Below the pieces are notes generated by a model. The model made no database searches. It saw only the letters and a program-made list of their open reading frames with translations, and had not been told where the DNA came from. From Streptomyces sp. TBY4 (lineage in GTDB: Bacteria > Actinomycetota > Actinomycetes > Streptomycetales > Streptomycetaceae), in assembly GCF_024213195.1 (NCBI RefSeq), contig NZ_JANAVF010000001.1, positions 496,001 to 560,000 on the forward strand: 64,000 nt of DNA. The letters are read 5' to 3'. How positions within the stretch are numbered: the stretch's first letter is position 1; each line of letters starts with the position of its first letter. This document shows, one piece after another, positions 44,065 to 52,977 of the stretch. The position numbers and the translations under genes were made by a program.

Positions 44065-45282
44065 ATGCTGGACACCGTACGTCGGAACGGGTCGTGGGGG
44101 CGGGCGGCGGGCGTCATCGTCGCGGCGTTGACGATCAGCGCAGGCACGGTGATGCCGGCAGCCGCCGATACCGATCCGCAGGGCTACCTCACGAAAATGA
44201 AAGCCCAGGAGATGTGGAAGGTCGCGGACGGCAGCGGCATCACGGTCGCCGTCATCGACAGCGGCGTCAAGGACGTCTCGAACTGGAAGAGCGAATCCGT
44301 CCTTCCAGGAGTGTCCTACATCGAACCACCCTTCGAACGCCCGGACATCACGTACCCGCCGCACGAGGACTTCGTCGGGCACGGGACCACCATGACCGCG
44401 GCGATCGTCGGTGACGGCTCGTCCGGCGGCCCCAAGGGCCTGGCTCCCGGCGCCAAGGTGCTGCCCATCCGCACCAGCGTCGGTACGCCCATGGCCTTCG
44501 CCGTGGCGTCCGAAGCAGCCAAGGGACTCCGGTACGCGGCCGACAACGGAGCCCAGGTCATCAACCTCTCCATCGGCGTGACTCCGGACTGGCCGATGGA
44601 CAAGATCAAGCCGGCCGTCGAGTACGCCCAGAGCAAGGGCGCGCTCATCTTCGCCGCCATGGGCAACGCGGGTGAGGGCAAGAACTGGAGCAACGCGATC
44701 GCCGCCCTTCCCGGAGTCATCGGCGTAGGAGCCGTCGACGAGAGCGGTAAGGCCATGCCGTTCAGCTCCCACGGGCCCGACACGGACCTGGTCTCCGTCG
44801 GAAGCAAGGTCCAGATCCGCTGTACCGACAACAAGGGCTGGTGCATGGGGAACGGCGGCACCTCGTACGCGACAAGTCTGGCCTCCGCCTCCGCCGCGCT
44901 GGTCTGGTCGGCTCACCCCGACTGGACCGCGAACCAGGTGGCCCGGGTCCTTATCCAGACCGCCGGCGCCCCCGTCGACGGCTCCAAGCGCAGTGACTGG
45001 ATCGGCTACGGAGTCGCCCGTCCCCGCAAGGTGCTGCTCGACCGCGAGGGAGACCCGGGGGCTGCTGACGTCGACCCCCTGGCCGCCCCGACCTCCGCGA
45101 AGACCCCCGTCCCCAGCACCGACCCGACAGCCGCGGTGCCGCCCCGGACGGAAGCGGCAGGCGCCGGGTCCGGCCCCACCTGGCAGTGGCCGGCGATCGG
45201 AACCGCCGTGGCCGTGGGCCTCGGCCTCGCCGTCACAGTGATCGTCAAGCGCCGCCGAGGCCGGCCTTCCGGGCTCGCCTGA
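44065..45282 (+). CDS. Mycosin-like S8 serine protease (type VII secretion-associated)
   Basis: A 405-residue membrane-anchored subtilase. The signal peptide is about residues 1-35. The catalytic triad is visible as VAVIDSGV (Asp), VGHGTTM (His) and GGTSYATSLAS (Ser). A Pro/Ala/Thr-rich linker leads to a C-terminal membrane helix (WPAIGTAVAVGLGLAVTVIV) and a basic tail. This is the mycosin (MycP) layout of actinobacterial ESX/type VII systems. ATG 44065 follows GAGGGG. A WXG-like frameshifted gene lies downstream, but no EccC-type ATPase is in the window. Confidence 0.88.
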   Translation: MLDTVRRNGSWGRAAGVIVAALTISAGTVMPAAADTDPQGYLTKMKAQEMWKVADGSGITVAVIDSGVKDVSNWKSESVLPGVSYIEPPFERPDITYPPHEDFVGHGTTMTAAIVGDGSSGGPKGLAPGAKVLPIRTSVGTPMAFAVASEAAKGLRYAADNGAQVINLSIGVTPDWPMDKIKPAVEYAQSKGALIFAAMGNAGEGKNWSNAIAALPGVIGVGAVDESGKAMPFSSHGPDTDLVSVGSKVQIRCTDNKGWCMGNGGTSYATSLASASAALVWSAHPDWTANQVARVLIQTAGAPVDGSKRSDWIGYGVARPRKVLLDREGDPGAADVDPLAAPTSAKTPVPSTDPTAAVPPRTEAAGAGSGPTWQWPAIGTAVAVGLGLAVTVIVKRRRGRPSGLA

Positions 45283-45418
45283 CCGCCGGCACACCGCGTC
45301 CAAGCGCGATCGCCGCCCGGCCGGAGCCGAGCACTTCAGCGCCTGGCGGTGCCGCTGGTCCTGCCGGGCGCCGCCGTAGTTCCCCACGAGGTGCGGGTGC
45401 CTGCCCAGCTCGGGGTAG

Positions 45419-45616
45419 GCGTGGGCCGGGCAGCATCTCGCCTTGCATGCAGACCTGGATGCCGATGCCCTCGGTCTGCCGGAGGACCTCCTGGAGTACG
45501 TCGAAGCCGTGCCCGCTGACCAGGAGGAAAAGGCCGCGGACGGTGCGAAAAAGCCTACGAACGCGGCGGCAAGGACTCTCGACGGCTGCGGAGAGGTGGC
45601 AGTCCATGGCCGCTGA
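45419..45616 (+). pseudogene. Possible small acidic gene remnant upstream of the frameshifted gene
   Basis: The 323 bp after the mycosin gene contain an open frame encoding an acidic peptide (LHADLDADALGLPEDLLEYV then EAVPADQEEKAADGAKKP), ending in a TGA that overlaps the next start. Base use looks coding, but there is no convincing start codon except TTG 45443. It is probably the end of a decayed gene of the same locus. Confidence 0.3.
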
Positions 45617-46179
45617 TCTGTCGAAGGTGGAAGAGCGTTACCGGGAGACGGTTCAGAAGATCACCCTCGGGCAGAACTGGCTCGGGTTCAGCGTTGAGGC
45701 TGCCCACACGAAGTTTGCGACGACCCGGCGTAGTACAGGTCCGCTCGGACGGAGGCGCAGGCGGTGGCCAAGATCCTGACGGATGCTCACGCCGGCTTCA
45801 CCGAGCTGAAGAAGAAGGTCGAATCAGCGCGGGACGACGCGGTGGCCGCGGGCATGGCGGTATCGGGGGCGGGACGTGCGACCTTCGACTTCACGCGGGT
45901 CGAGGACCCGGCACAGGCACGGGTCCTGCGGCGCGACCCGGACCTCAAGAGCGTGGAGGAGTCCTGGACCGCGCACGTTGCTGCGGCGGTGCGGGCCGTG
46001 GACGAGTTCGACAAGGCCGTCAAGCAGGCGCTCGAAGCCGTTGTCGTGGACGGGAACATCCTCGACGGCACCATCGGCGGGTTCAACGGCTCCGCCAGGG
46101 GATCAACGAGGCGATGGACAAGATGGAGCAAGCACAGCGCAACGGGGAGAACGTTCCGCAGATCCGGAACCGGAGGTGA
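45606..46179 (+). pseudogene. Frameshifted WXG/type VII-partner-like gene
   Basis: Three reading frames join into one protein-like sequence. From ATG 45606 it reads MAADLSKVEERYRETVQKIT through AHTKFATTRR. A single-base loss near 45730 (CGTAGTAC, expected CGTGAGTAC) shifts to YRSARTEAQAVAKILTDAH and KKKVESARDDAV onward. A second single-base loss in the G-run near 46100 shifts to GINEAMDKMEQAQRNG and the final IRNRR. The restored product is about 190 residues, helical, resembling actinobacterial ESX-linked proteins. Either a true pseudogene or sequencing errors; the second lies in a homopolymer. Confidence 0.65.
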
Positions 46180-46487
46180 CCCGGGGACAGTGGGGCTGTC
46201 TGGTCGCCCCCCTGGCTGGTCTGGCGACCGGTGCACTCGGGTCGGTACTGCTGGCGGCCGCCTGGCGGGCCTGCGAAGTGGGAGTCAACGGCGCGGCCAA
46301 CGGGCTCGCGCTGATCGTCTACGGAGCCCTGCTCTCAGCCATCGCGGCTGCGTGGTGGGGGGTGCTCATCGGGTACGTGGGGCGCTGGAACCTCGCGGTC
46401 GCCGCCCTGGGCGGTGTGATGGGCACCGCGGTCATGGTGTGGATCTTCGTGGCTCTCCTGCAGGTCCCCAACGGATACCGCTGCTGA
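46176..46487 (+). CDS. Small membrane protein coupled to the frameshifted type VII-like gene
   Basis: A 103-residue protein with three hydrophobic segments (about residues 8-30, 38-60 and 70-95; CLVAPLAGLATGALGSVLLA, ALIVYGALLSAIAAAWWGVL and AALGGVMGTAVMVWIFVALL). The GTG start at 46176 overlaps the stop of the upstream frame (GTGA) and shares its GGAGG site, so it was translationally coupled. Function unknown; its context is the mycosin locus. Confidence 0.6.
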   Translation: MTRGQWGCLVAPLAGLATGALGSVLLAAAWRACEVGVNGAANGLALIVYGALLSAIAAAWWGVLIGYVGRWNLAVAALGGVMGTAVMVWIFVALLQVPNGYRC

Positions 46488-46964
46488 CGAGGGACCTGGA
46501 CCGCGTGGGCATACGGCCGGGGCCGTGCCGCCGAGCAGGGCCTCGCGGACGTGTTCCTGGATGGGCCGGGTCTCCCGCTGGGAGTACTTGGCGTACGGCT
46601 TGGCCTCCTTGTCCGTGCGGTAGCCGAGGCATCACGGTCGTTCCCTGCTGAGGGTGTCTCGAACGGCTCGATCCACCACCGCTTCACCGACCGGCGGGGC
46701 CTCCTCGTCGCAGCCCAGGACCGCTTCCCGGCCCAGATCGAGGACGCATTCTTGTCCCGCACGGCAGAGGTGTGGGACGTCACCGACCGCGACATCCTCC
46801 TGCGGACCGAGAGTTCGGCGCCCTGCTCATGAAGCGCTTCGCCGACGACGAGGTCACCGAACTCCCCGTCAGCCGCCAGGCCCCGCGGGATCGGCCGCCA
46901 TCGCGCCCACACCGATACGCACCACCGAGAGACCGGGACCCCCCTCCGGTCCCGGCTCCGTGGT
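46488..46964. pseudogene. Decayed patch with TetR-like and unidentified gene fragments
   Basis: This 477-bp stretch has no intact gene. On the plus strand about 46648-46745 encodes GVSNGSIHHRFTDRRGLLVA, close to a TetR HTH end, continuing in a shifted frame with FGALLMKRFADDEVTELPV (near 46810-46870). On the minus strand about 46500-46628 encodes a coding-like piece with YAKYSQRETRPIQEHVREAL of unknown family. Both lack starts and partners. Confidence 0.5.
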
Positions 46965-48113
46965 TCAGGTGAGCAGCCGGGTTTCGGCGCTCGGGAGTTT
47001 GGTCCACCAGTGGGCGTAGCGGCGGTAGACCTGCGGTTCGCGGTCGGAGAGGAAGGCGGTCAGGGAGCGGGCCTCCGTAGCGAGGGCCTCCCAGGCCTCT
47101 TCCGGCAGCGGGTGGAAGGCGGTTGCCTCGATCCCGGTGCCGGCCGGGCGCCACACCCCGGCGACCTGGCCGTCGATGAGCAGGGTCGCCAGGGTGTCGC
47201 CGTTCATCCGGGCGACGAGCTTGCGGTATTGCGGCGGGACGACGCGGCTGCGGTCGGCGTAGGCCAGCAGCACGCTGTCCCACATGGCCATCAGCCGGGG
47301 CGGCGCGGGCGTGTCCTCCTCCGGGCGCGGTGCGTCCTGGACGTCGTACAGTTCCTCGCCCTCCGGGCCCGTCAGCCGGTCGAGCCCTCCGGCGAGCTCC
47401 AGTGCGCGCAGCGCCTGGCGGATCCTGGTCCGCGGGACCATGGAGAACTGCGCCACGTCCGCCACCGTCGCCGGTCCGAACCCCGTCAGGTAGCGCAGGA
47501 CCAGCGTCCGCAGGGACTCCTCCGATGCCTCCGGGTCCGCCGGTACCGTGCGCGGCCGGGTCGGGGGCGCGACGTACGACGGACGCTCCCCGAACGACCA
47601 CGGCGCGGCGGTGGGCGCGTGCAGCAGCGGCGCGTACTGCCGCAGCCCCCACCACGCTCCGGGCCGGGGCGCCGCTCCCAGCCGGTCTCCGAGCCAGGCC
47701 TCGCACTCCGCCGTCGTACGGGGCCGGTCGGCGAAGTCCAGCAGCTGCGGTACGAGGACGTCGGCGTCCTGGGGCGTGAGCCCCGAGTCCGTGAAGCGGG
47801 TCCCGAGCCGGGCCGCCCGTACGGAGGGCTGTACGGCCTCCCGGAAGGGCGGGTAGTCCTCCGCGTGAACGGCGTGCAGGGTCAGCCGCATCAAGGTCGA
47901 CTTGACGACCTCGCGCCCCGTGAAGGCGGCGTCGAGGTCGGCCGGGTCGAAGCCGGCGAGCCTGTTCCACAGCGCGAGGTACGGCGAGGCGGCGTGCTGC
48001 GCCTGCAGGGCGACCACCCGGCGGACCGCTTCACCGACGTCCATCGCCTCGCGCCGCAGCAGCAACTGCCGTGCGAGGGTGGAGCGGTTGAGCTCCCTTG
48101 CGCTGACCTTCAT
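46965..48113 (-). CDS. Winged-helix DNA glycosylase-like protein (AlkZ/AlkX, HTH_42)
   Basis: A 382-residue protein of the YcaQ/AlkZ winged-helix family (HTH_42). The key QxQ motif appears as VALQAQHAASPYLALW near residue 36, with YLTGFGPATVADVAQFS in the middle and LLIDGQVAGVW later. Relatives are DNA glycosylases, including AlkZ, which removes azinomycin crosslinks, and AlkX (QxQ type), which removes alkylated or crosslinked bases. The Q-A-Q motif fits the AlkX/YcaQ side. No antibiotic cluster is visible here, so a general repair role is more likely. ATG 48113. Confidence 0.8.
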   Translation of the reverse strand: MKVSARELNRSTLARQLLLRREAMDVGEAVRRVVALQAQHAASPYLALWNRLAGFDPADLDAAFTGREVVKSTLMRLTLHAVHAEDYPPFREAVQPSVRAARLGTRFTDSGLTPQDADVLVPQLLDFADRPRTTAECEAWLGDRLGAAPRPGAWWGLRQYAPLLHAPTAAPWSFGERPSYVAPPTRPRTVPADPEASEESLRTLVLRYLTGFGPATVADVAQFSMVPRTRIRQALRALELAGGLDRLTGPEGEELYDVQDAPRPEEDTPAPPRLMAMWDSVLLAYADRSRVVPPQYRKLVARMNGDTLATLLIDGQVAGVWRPAGTGIEATAFHPLPEEAWEALATEARSLTAFLSDREPQVYRRYAHWWTKLPSAETRLLT

Positions 48114-48179
48114 GCCACGACCGTCCCGTCCCCTGCCGGAACGTGCAGCCTAACCCGCACCTGCGACAGCACCCCGGAT

Positions 48180-49178
48180 TCAGATGGTGACGCCCTTCGA
48201 CCGGAGGTAGGCCAGCGGGTCGATGTCCGAGCCGTACGAGGGACCGGTGCGGATCTCGAAGTGCAGGTGCGGGCCGGTCGAGTTGCCCGTGGAACCGGAG
48301 AGGCCGATGGTCTGTCCGCCCGTGACGCTCTGGCCGGAGGAGACGGACAGCTGGGAGAGGTGCGCGTACTGGCTGTACCGGCCGTCGGCGTGCCGGATGA
48401 CGACCTCGTTGCCGTACGAACCGCTCCAGCCGGCGGAGACCACGGTGCCGGCGCCGACCGCCCGGACGGTGGTGCCGGTGCTCGCGGTGAAGTCGACACC
48501 GGTGTGGTAGCCGCTGGACCACATGGAGCCGGCGGTCTTGTACGCGGTGGACGGGCCGCCGGCGACGGGGGCGACGAAGCCGGTCGCGGCGGCGCCGCCC
48601 TGCTGCTTGGCGGGTGCCTTGGCCGCGGGCGCCTTGGCGACGGGTGCCTTGCGGGCGGGCGCGGCGGGCGCGGCGGCCTCACCGGAGGAATCCGAGGAAG
48701 CCGAGGAATCCGACGAAGCGGACTTCTTGGCGGGCTTCGGCGCTTCCGCCGGGGCCGCCGCGGCCGGAGCCGCACCCTTCGCACCGAGGGTCAGCTTGAG
48801 GCCCGGGTGGATCAGGGAGGGGTCGGTGCCGACGGCCTCGCGGTTGTCCGCGTAGAGCTGCTCCCAGCCACCGGTGAGGTGCTGGCGCTCGGCGATCTTG
48901 GAGAGGTAGTCACCCGGCACCACGGTGTAGACGGTGGGGGCTGCGGCGGCGGTGGGGGCGCTCTGCACGGCGGCGGACCCGGCTGCCTGCAGGGCCGCGG
49001 CAGCCTGCGGAGCCTGGGCCGGGGCGGCGACCGGGGCGGCCGCCGGGACGCCCGCGGCCTGGGCGCCGGTGGCGCCGAGCAGCGGAAGCGCGAGGGCCGC
49101 GCCACCGGTGCCCGCGACGGCGAATCCGCGGGATATCGAGCGGGACTTGGGACGGCGGTGCTTACCCGTTCCGGACAT
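48180..49178 (-). CDS. LysM/M23 peptidoglycan endopeptidase
   Basis: A 332-residue secreted cell-wall hydrolase. A signal peptide (about 1-42, ATGAQA) is followed by an Ala-rich spacer, a LysM domain (TVYTVVPGDYLSKIAER, about residues 80-130), an Ala/Pro/Lys linker, and an M23 domain with HTGVDFTASTG, YGNEVVIRHADG, YAHLSQLSV and GPHLHFEIRTG (zinc His/Asp). It cleaves peptide cross-bridges. ATG 49178 with GGAGAGGA. It sits behind a c-di-AMP riboswitch. Confidence 0.95.
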   Translation of the reverse strand: MSGTGKHRRPKSRSISRGFAVAGTGGAALALPLLGATGAQAAGVPAAAPVAAPAQAPQAAAALQAAGSAAVQSAPTAAAAPTVYTVVPGDYLSKIAERQHLTGGWEQLYADNREAVGTDPSLIHPGLKLTLGAKGAAPAAAAPAEAPKPAKKSASSDSSASSDSSGEAAAPAAPARKAPVAKAPAAKAPAKQQGGAAATGFVAPVAGGPSTAYKTAGSMWSSGYHTGVDFTASTGTTVRAVGAGTVVSAGWSGSYGNEVVIRHADGRYSQYAHLSQLSVSSGQSVTGGQTIGLSGSTGNSTGPHLHFEIRTGPSYGSDIDPLAYLRSKGVTI

Positions 49179-49192
49179 GTCGAATTCCTCTC

Positions 49193-49405
49193 CGACGCCT
49201 GCGAGGTGAGCTGTCGGGTTCGGACTGGAGATGTCCGGCCGCCCTTGTGCCGGTGAACAGCACATGTACGGCTTCACCCCGAGCTGTCCCGTTGTAAAGA
49301 TCTCGACCGGAGATCCGGAACAGCGGCTTACCTGGTTCCCCCGCTCCTGCCACGCGCGTGAATAGTCGGGTGCGGTCTCCGGGCGGTGGCAGGATTAGGC
49401 GGTCC
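49193..49405 (-). promoter_or_regulatory. ydaO-type c-di-AMP riboswitch upstream of the M23 gene
   Basis: On the minus strand the leader has the ydaO-family blocks in order: CGCCTAATCCTGCC, then GGCAGGAGCGGGGGAACC, GGGGTGAAGCC and finally CGAACCCGACAGCTCACC followed by TCGCAGGCG. In Streptomyces this riboswitch controls cell-wall hydrolase and resuscitation factor genes, shutting them off at high c-di-AMP. Boundaries are approximate. Confidence 0.88.
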
Positions 49406-49696
49406 GTCCGGGTCGATCGCGAACGTAATCGAGTCCGCCCGCGCGGAACAAGTCATGAATTCCCCAACGGAATCTTGAAGATGACGGGGCACCGGAATTC
49501 CGGTCACCCTCCGTCCATTCCACACCTTCAACAACCGTCCCAGTAAGGCAATTCGCCATTCGCGATCAGCCACTCACCGTCACCGTATGATCTGGCTCAC
49601 GGGGGTGTTTCCGATCTCGCCCCTCACTATGGCAAGTTGGCCATAATGAGCGTAATTCGGACACCATCGACGATGACGACGACACGGAGGAGCCCG

Positions 49697-50521
49697 GTGA
49701 CCCAGCCGATACCCCAGAGCCCCCAGAGCGCCCAAAAGCCCCAGAACCCCGCCGAACTGACCGGCGTACGCAACTTCCGCGACGTGGGCGGACTTCCCAC
49801 CACGGACGGCCGACGGGTCAAGTCGGGACGACTGTTCCGAAGCGGACATCTCGCGCATGCCACCGAAACCGACGCGGAGTTCCTCGGTTCGCTGGGACTG
49901 CACACCGTCTTCGACTTCCGCAACGGCGCGGACCACGCGCTCGAGGGTCCGGACGTGGACCTGCCCGGCGTCCGCAACGTCAACATTCCGCTGTCGGATC
50001 CGGCCGACGGCGGCGAGTTCTGGAAGATGGTCCGCGAGGGGGGCCTGGCACAGCTCGAGGGGATCCTGGGCGGGGGCAAGGCCGCCGAGCGGATGTCCCG
50101 TTCGTACCGGACGATGATCCGGAACCGGACCGCCGAGCACAGCCGCGTGGTGCACGCGCTCGCCGAGGACAGCGTCCCGGCCCTCATGCACTGCGCCGCC
50201 GGCAAGGACCGGGCCGGCCTGTCCATCGCCGTCACCCTGCTCGCGCTGGGCGTGGAGCGGGAGGCGATCGTCGCGGACTACCTGGAGTCGAACGCCCCGC
50301 AGAACCGCTACCGGGTCCGCCGGGGCAGCGACGCGCCCGAGGCCCGCGCCCCCGAGGTGATGGAGCTGCTCGCCCCGCTCTTCGACGCCCGCGCCCCGTA
50401 TCTGACCGCGGCCTTCGACACCATCGACGAGGAGTGGGGCGGGGTGGAGCGCTACCTCGCCGAGGGCCTCGGGCTCACGCCCGGGACCCTCGACAGGCTC
50501 CGCGGACGACTGCTGGACTGA
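49697..50521 (+). CDS. Tyrosine-protein phosphatase (DSP-like, lipid/protein)
   Basis: A 274-residue phosphatase of the LipA/Siw14-like family: GVRNFRDVGGLPTTDGRRVK at the start, LFRSGHLAHAT, HTVFDFRNGAD, and the P-loop MHCAAGKDRAGL (HCxxGKDR). The Cys-x5-Arg site is intact. The GTG at 49697 has a GGAGGAG site. The 5' part is Pro/Gln-rich. It is convergent with hpnO. Confidence 0.9.
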   Translation: MTQPIPQSPQSAQKPQNPAELTGVRNFRDVGGLPTTDGRRVKSGRLFRSGHLAHATETDAEFLGSLGLHTVFDFRNGADHALEGPDVDLPGVRNVNIPLSDPADGGEFWKMVREGGLAQLEGILGGGKAAERMSRSYRTMIRNRTAEHSRVVHALAEDSVPALMHCAAGKDRAGLSIAVTLLALGVEREAIVADYLESNAPQNRYRVRRGSDAPEARAPEVMELLAPLFDARAPYLTAAFDTIDEEWGGVERYLAEGLGLTPGTLDRLRGRLLD

Positions 50522-50540
50522 CGCCCCACGAGGTGGGCCG

Positions 50541-51944
50541 TCAGCGGTTCGCGACGGCCTGCCTCACCAGCGTCCGGCCGAAGTCCCACATGAGCGCGCC
50601 ACCCCCGTGGGCCTCGTCCATGACCGCGCAGAAGGCGCCGACGAACCGGTCCACGTCCGCCTCGTCCACGATCAGCGGCGGGATCAGTTTGATCACTTCC
50701 AGGTGGTCCCCGGAGACCTGCGTGAGGATCCGGTGCTTCTGGAGCAGGGGCACCACGACCATCTGCGCGAACAGCCCCTTGCGCGCCGCCTGCAGCATGC
50801 TCCAGCGGCTCCGTAGGCCCAGCGAGGACGGCCGGCCGAACTCGATGCCGATCATCAGTCCGCGGCCCCGTACCTCGTGGAGCAGTTCGTACGTGTCCAC
50901 GAGCGCGGCGAGCCGCCCGCGCAGCAGGTCGCCCATCGCGCGGGCGCGGGCCACCAGCTGCTCGTCCTCCATGACGGAGAGGACGGCGAGCCCGGCCGCC
51001 ATGGCCTGCGCGTTGGACCCGAAGCTGGCGGAATGGACGAGGACCCGGTCCATCGAGGAGTAGACCTTCTTGAAGATCCAGTCCTTGCCCAAGGTCGCGC
51101 CGACGGGCACGTAGCCGCCGGAGAGGGCCTTGGCCACGCAGACCAGATCCGGTTCCACCCCGGCCTCGTGCTGGTAGGCGTAGAAGTCGCCGGTCCGCCC
51201 GAGGCCGGTCTGCACCTCGTCCGCGATCAGCAGGGCCCCGTGCCGGTGGAGCAGCTCCTGCGCGGCGGGCAGGAAGCCGGGCGGGGTGGCGAGCACCCCC
51301 TTGCCCTGGACGGGCTCCACCACGAGGGCCGCGACGTCCCCCTTCCGCAGCTCCCGCTCGAGCGCGTCCAGGTCCCCGAGGGTGATCCCCGTGTCGGGCA
51401 GCAGCGGGGCGAAGCCTTCGCGGAAGCCGGCCTCGCCGTTGACCGAGAGCGAGCCCGTGGTGAGCCCGTGGAAGGCGTGGTCGCAGTAGAGGACCCTGGG
51501 CCGCCCGGTGGCGTACCGGGCGAACTTCAGGGCGGTCTCCACGGCCTCGGTGCCGCTGTTGCCGAAGAAGACCCGGTCCAGGTGCGGACTGTGCGCGAGC
51601 AGCTTCTCGGCCAGCAGCCCGGGCAGCGGCTGGCAGTCGAAGCGGGTGAGGTCGGCGAGCTGGGCGTCCAGTACGTCGTGCAGCGCGCGGCGCACCACCG
51701 GGTGGTGGCGGCCCAGGCCCATCACCCCGAAGCCGGCCAGCATGTCGAGGTAGTCGTTGCCCTCGGCATCCCAGAAGTGGGCTCCCTCGGCCCGCACGTA
51801 GACCTTGTCGAACCCAATGGTGCGGAGCATCCGCGGCAGCTGGTGGTTGAGGTGGCGGGCGTGCAGTTCGTACCGCTCGCCACCCCGCTCGGCCAGCAGG
51901 GCGCCGAGGTCGAAGCCCTCGCGATCCGCCTGGCCGGCACTCAT
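50541..51944 (-). CDS. hpnO: Hopanoid-associated class III aminotransferase (HpnO-like)
   Basis: A 467-residue PLP-dependent class III aminotransferase, probably the enzyme giving aminobacteriohopanetriol from ribosylhopane-derived precursors. Motifs: GNSGTEAVETALKFA, ADEVQTGLGRTG, and CVAKALSGGYVPVGA with the Schiff-base Lys. The start overlaps the hpnH stop (ATGA). It is the last gene of the hopanoid operon. Confidence 0.9.
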   Translation of the reverse strand: MSAGQADREGFDLGALLAERGGERYELHARHLNHQLPRMLRTIGFDKVYVRAEGAHFWDAEGNDYLDMLAGFGVMGLGRHHPVVRRALHDVLDAQLADLTRFDCQPLPGLLAEKLLAHSPHLDRVFFGNSGTEAVETALKFARYATGRPRVLYCDHAFHGLTTGSLSVNGEAGFREGFAPLLPDTGITLGDLDALERELRKGDVAALVVEPVQGKGVLATPPGFLPAAQELLHRHGALLIADEVQTGLGRTGDFYAYQHEAGVEPDLVCVAKALSGGYVPVGATLGKDWIFKKVYSSMDRVLVHSASFGSNAQAMAAGLAVLSVMEDEQLVARARAMGDLLRGRLAALVDTYELLHEVRGRGLMIGIEFGRPSSLGLRSRWSMLQAARKGLFAQMVVVPLLQKHRILTQVSGDHLEVIKLIPPLIVDEADVDRFVGAFCAVMDEAHGGGALMWDFGRTLVRQAVANR

Positions 51945-52972
51945 GCCGACTTGCCCCGGTTTCCGCCCACGGTCTCGCGGGCCGCCCGCAGCGACTCCTT
52001 CAGCGAACCCATGGTGGCCAGGACGGCCGTGGGCTCGTACCCGCAGTGCGCCATGCAGTTCGCGCAGCGCGGGTCCTTGCCGCGGCCGTACTTGCTCCAG
52101 TCGGTGTCCTCGATCAGTTCCCGGTACGAGGGCACGTACCCGTCGCTCATCAGATAGCAGGGGCGCTGCCAGCCGAAGAGCGAGTAATTGGGAATGGCCC
52201 AGGCGGTGCAGGGGAAATCGGCTTTGCCTTCCAGGAAGTCCAGGAAGAGCGGGGAGTGGTTGAGCCGCCAGCGTCGCCGGTTGCCTCCGGCGAAAGCCTT
52301 CCTGAAGAGTTCGCGGGTCTGTTCGACGCCGAGGAAGTGCTCCTGGTCGGGGGCCTTTTCGTAGGCGTAGGCCGGCGAGATCATCATCTCGTCCACCTGG
52401 AGGTCGTCATTGAGGTAGTTGAGGACCTCGATGATGGTCTGCGGGGTGTCGGTGTTGAAGAACGTGGAGTTGGTCGTCACCCGGAATCCGCGCCGCTTCG
52501 CCTCCTTGATGGCCGCGACCGCCTCGTCGAAGACGCCTTCCTTCGCCACCGACTCGTCGTGGCGCTCGCGCAGTCCGTCGATGTGCACGGCGAAGGCGAA
52601 GTACGGGGAGGGCGTGAACTTCTCGATCTTCTTGCGGAGCAGCATCGCGTTGGTGCAGAGGAAGACGTACTTCCGCCTGGCCACCAACTGGCGCACGATC
52701 TCGTCGATCTGCGGGTGCATCAAGGGCTCCCCGCCCGCAATGGACACCATCGGCGCGCCCGATTCCAGCACGGCGCCCACCGCCTGGGCCACGGGCATGC
52801 GCTGCTTGAGCACTCCTGCCGGGTGCTGGATCTTCCCGCACCCCTCGCAGGCCAGGTTGCAGGCGTAGAGCGGTTCCAGCTCGACGATCAGCGGGAACTT
52901 CTCACGCTTGCGGAGCTTCTGTTCGAGCAGGTACGTCCCGACCCTGATGGTCTGTCGCAGTGGCATGGCCAT
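51941..52972 (-). CDS. hpnH: Adenosyl-hopene transferase HpnH (radical SAM)
   Basis: A 343-residue radical SAM enzyme that adds the 5'-deoxyadenosyl group to diploptene/hopene. The cluster motif is CNLACEGC near residue 39, with MVSIAGGEPLMHPQ, VHIDGL and a C-terminal CANCMAHCGYEP region. ATG 52972 has AGGAGG at 8 nt and the ribosome site overlaps the hpnG end. Confidence 0.95.
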   Translation of the reverse strand: MAMPLRQTIRVGTYLLEQKLRKREKFPLIVELEPLYACNLACEGCGKIQHPAGVLKQRMPVAQAVGAVLESGAPMVSIAGGEPLMHPQIDEIVRQLVARRKYVFLCTNAMLLRKKIEKFTPSPYFAFAVHIDGLRERHDESVAKEGVFDEAVAAIKEAKRRGFRVTTNSTFFNTDTPQTIIEVLNYLNDDLQVDEMMISPAYAYEKAPDQEHFLGVEQTRELFRKAFAGGNRRRWRLNHSPLFLDFLEGKADFPCTAWAIPNYSLFGWQRPCYLMSDGYVPSYRELIEDTDWSKYGRGKDPRCANCMAHCGYEPTAVLATMGSLKESLRAARETVGGNRGKSA

Positions 52973-52977
52973 CTGGC

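Noticed and set aside
45245..45607. A 120-codon minus-strand frame after the mycosin gene
   Set aside because: Lies opposite sequence with better plus-strand coding signs; no recognisable features.
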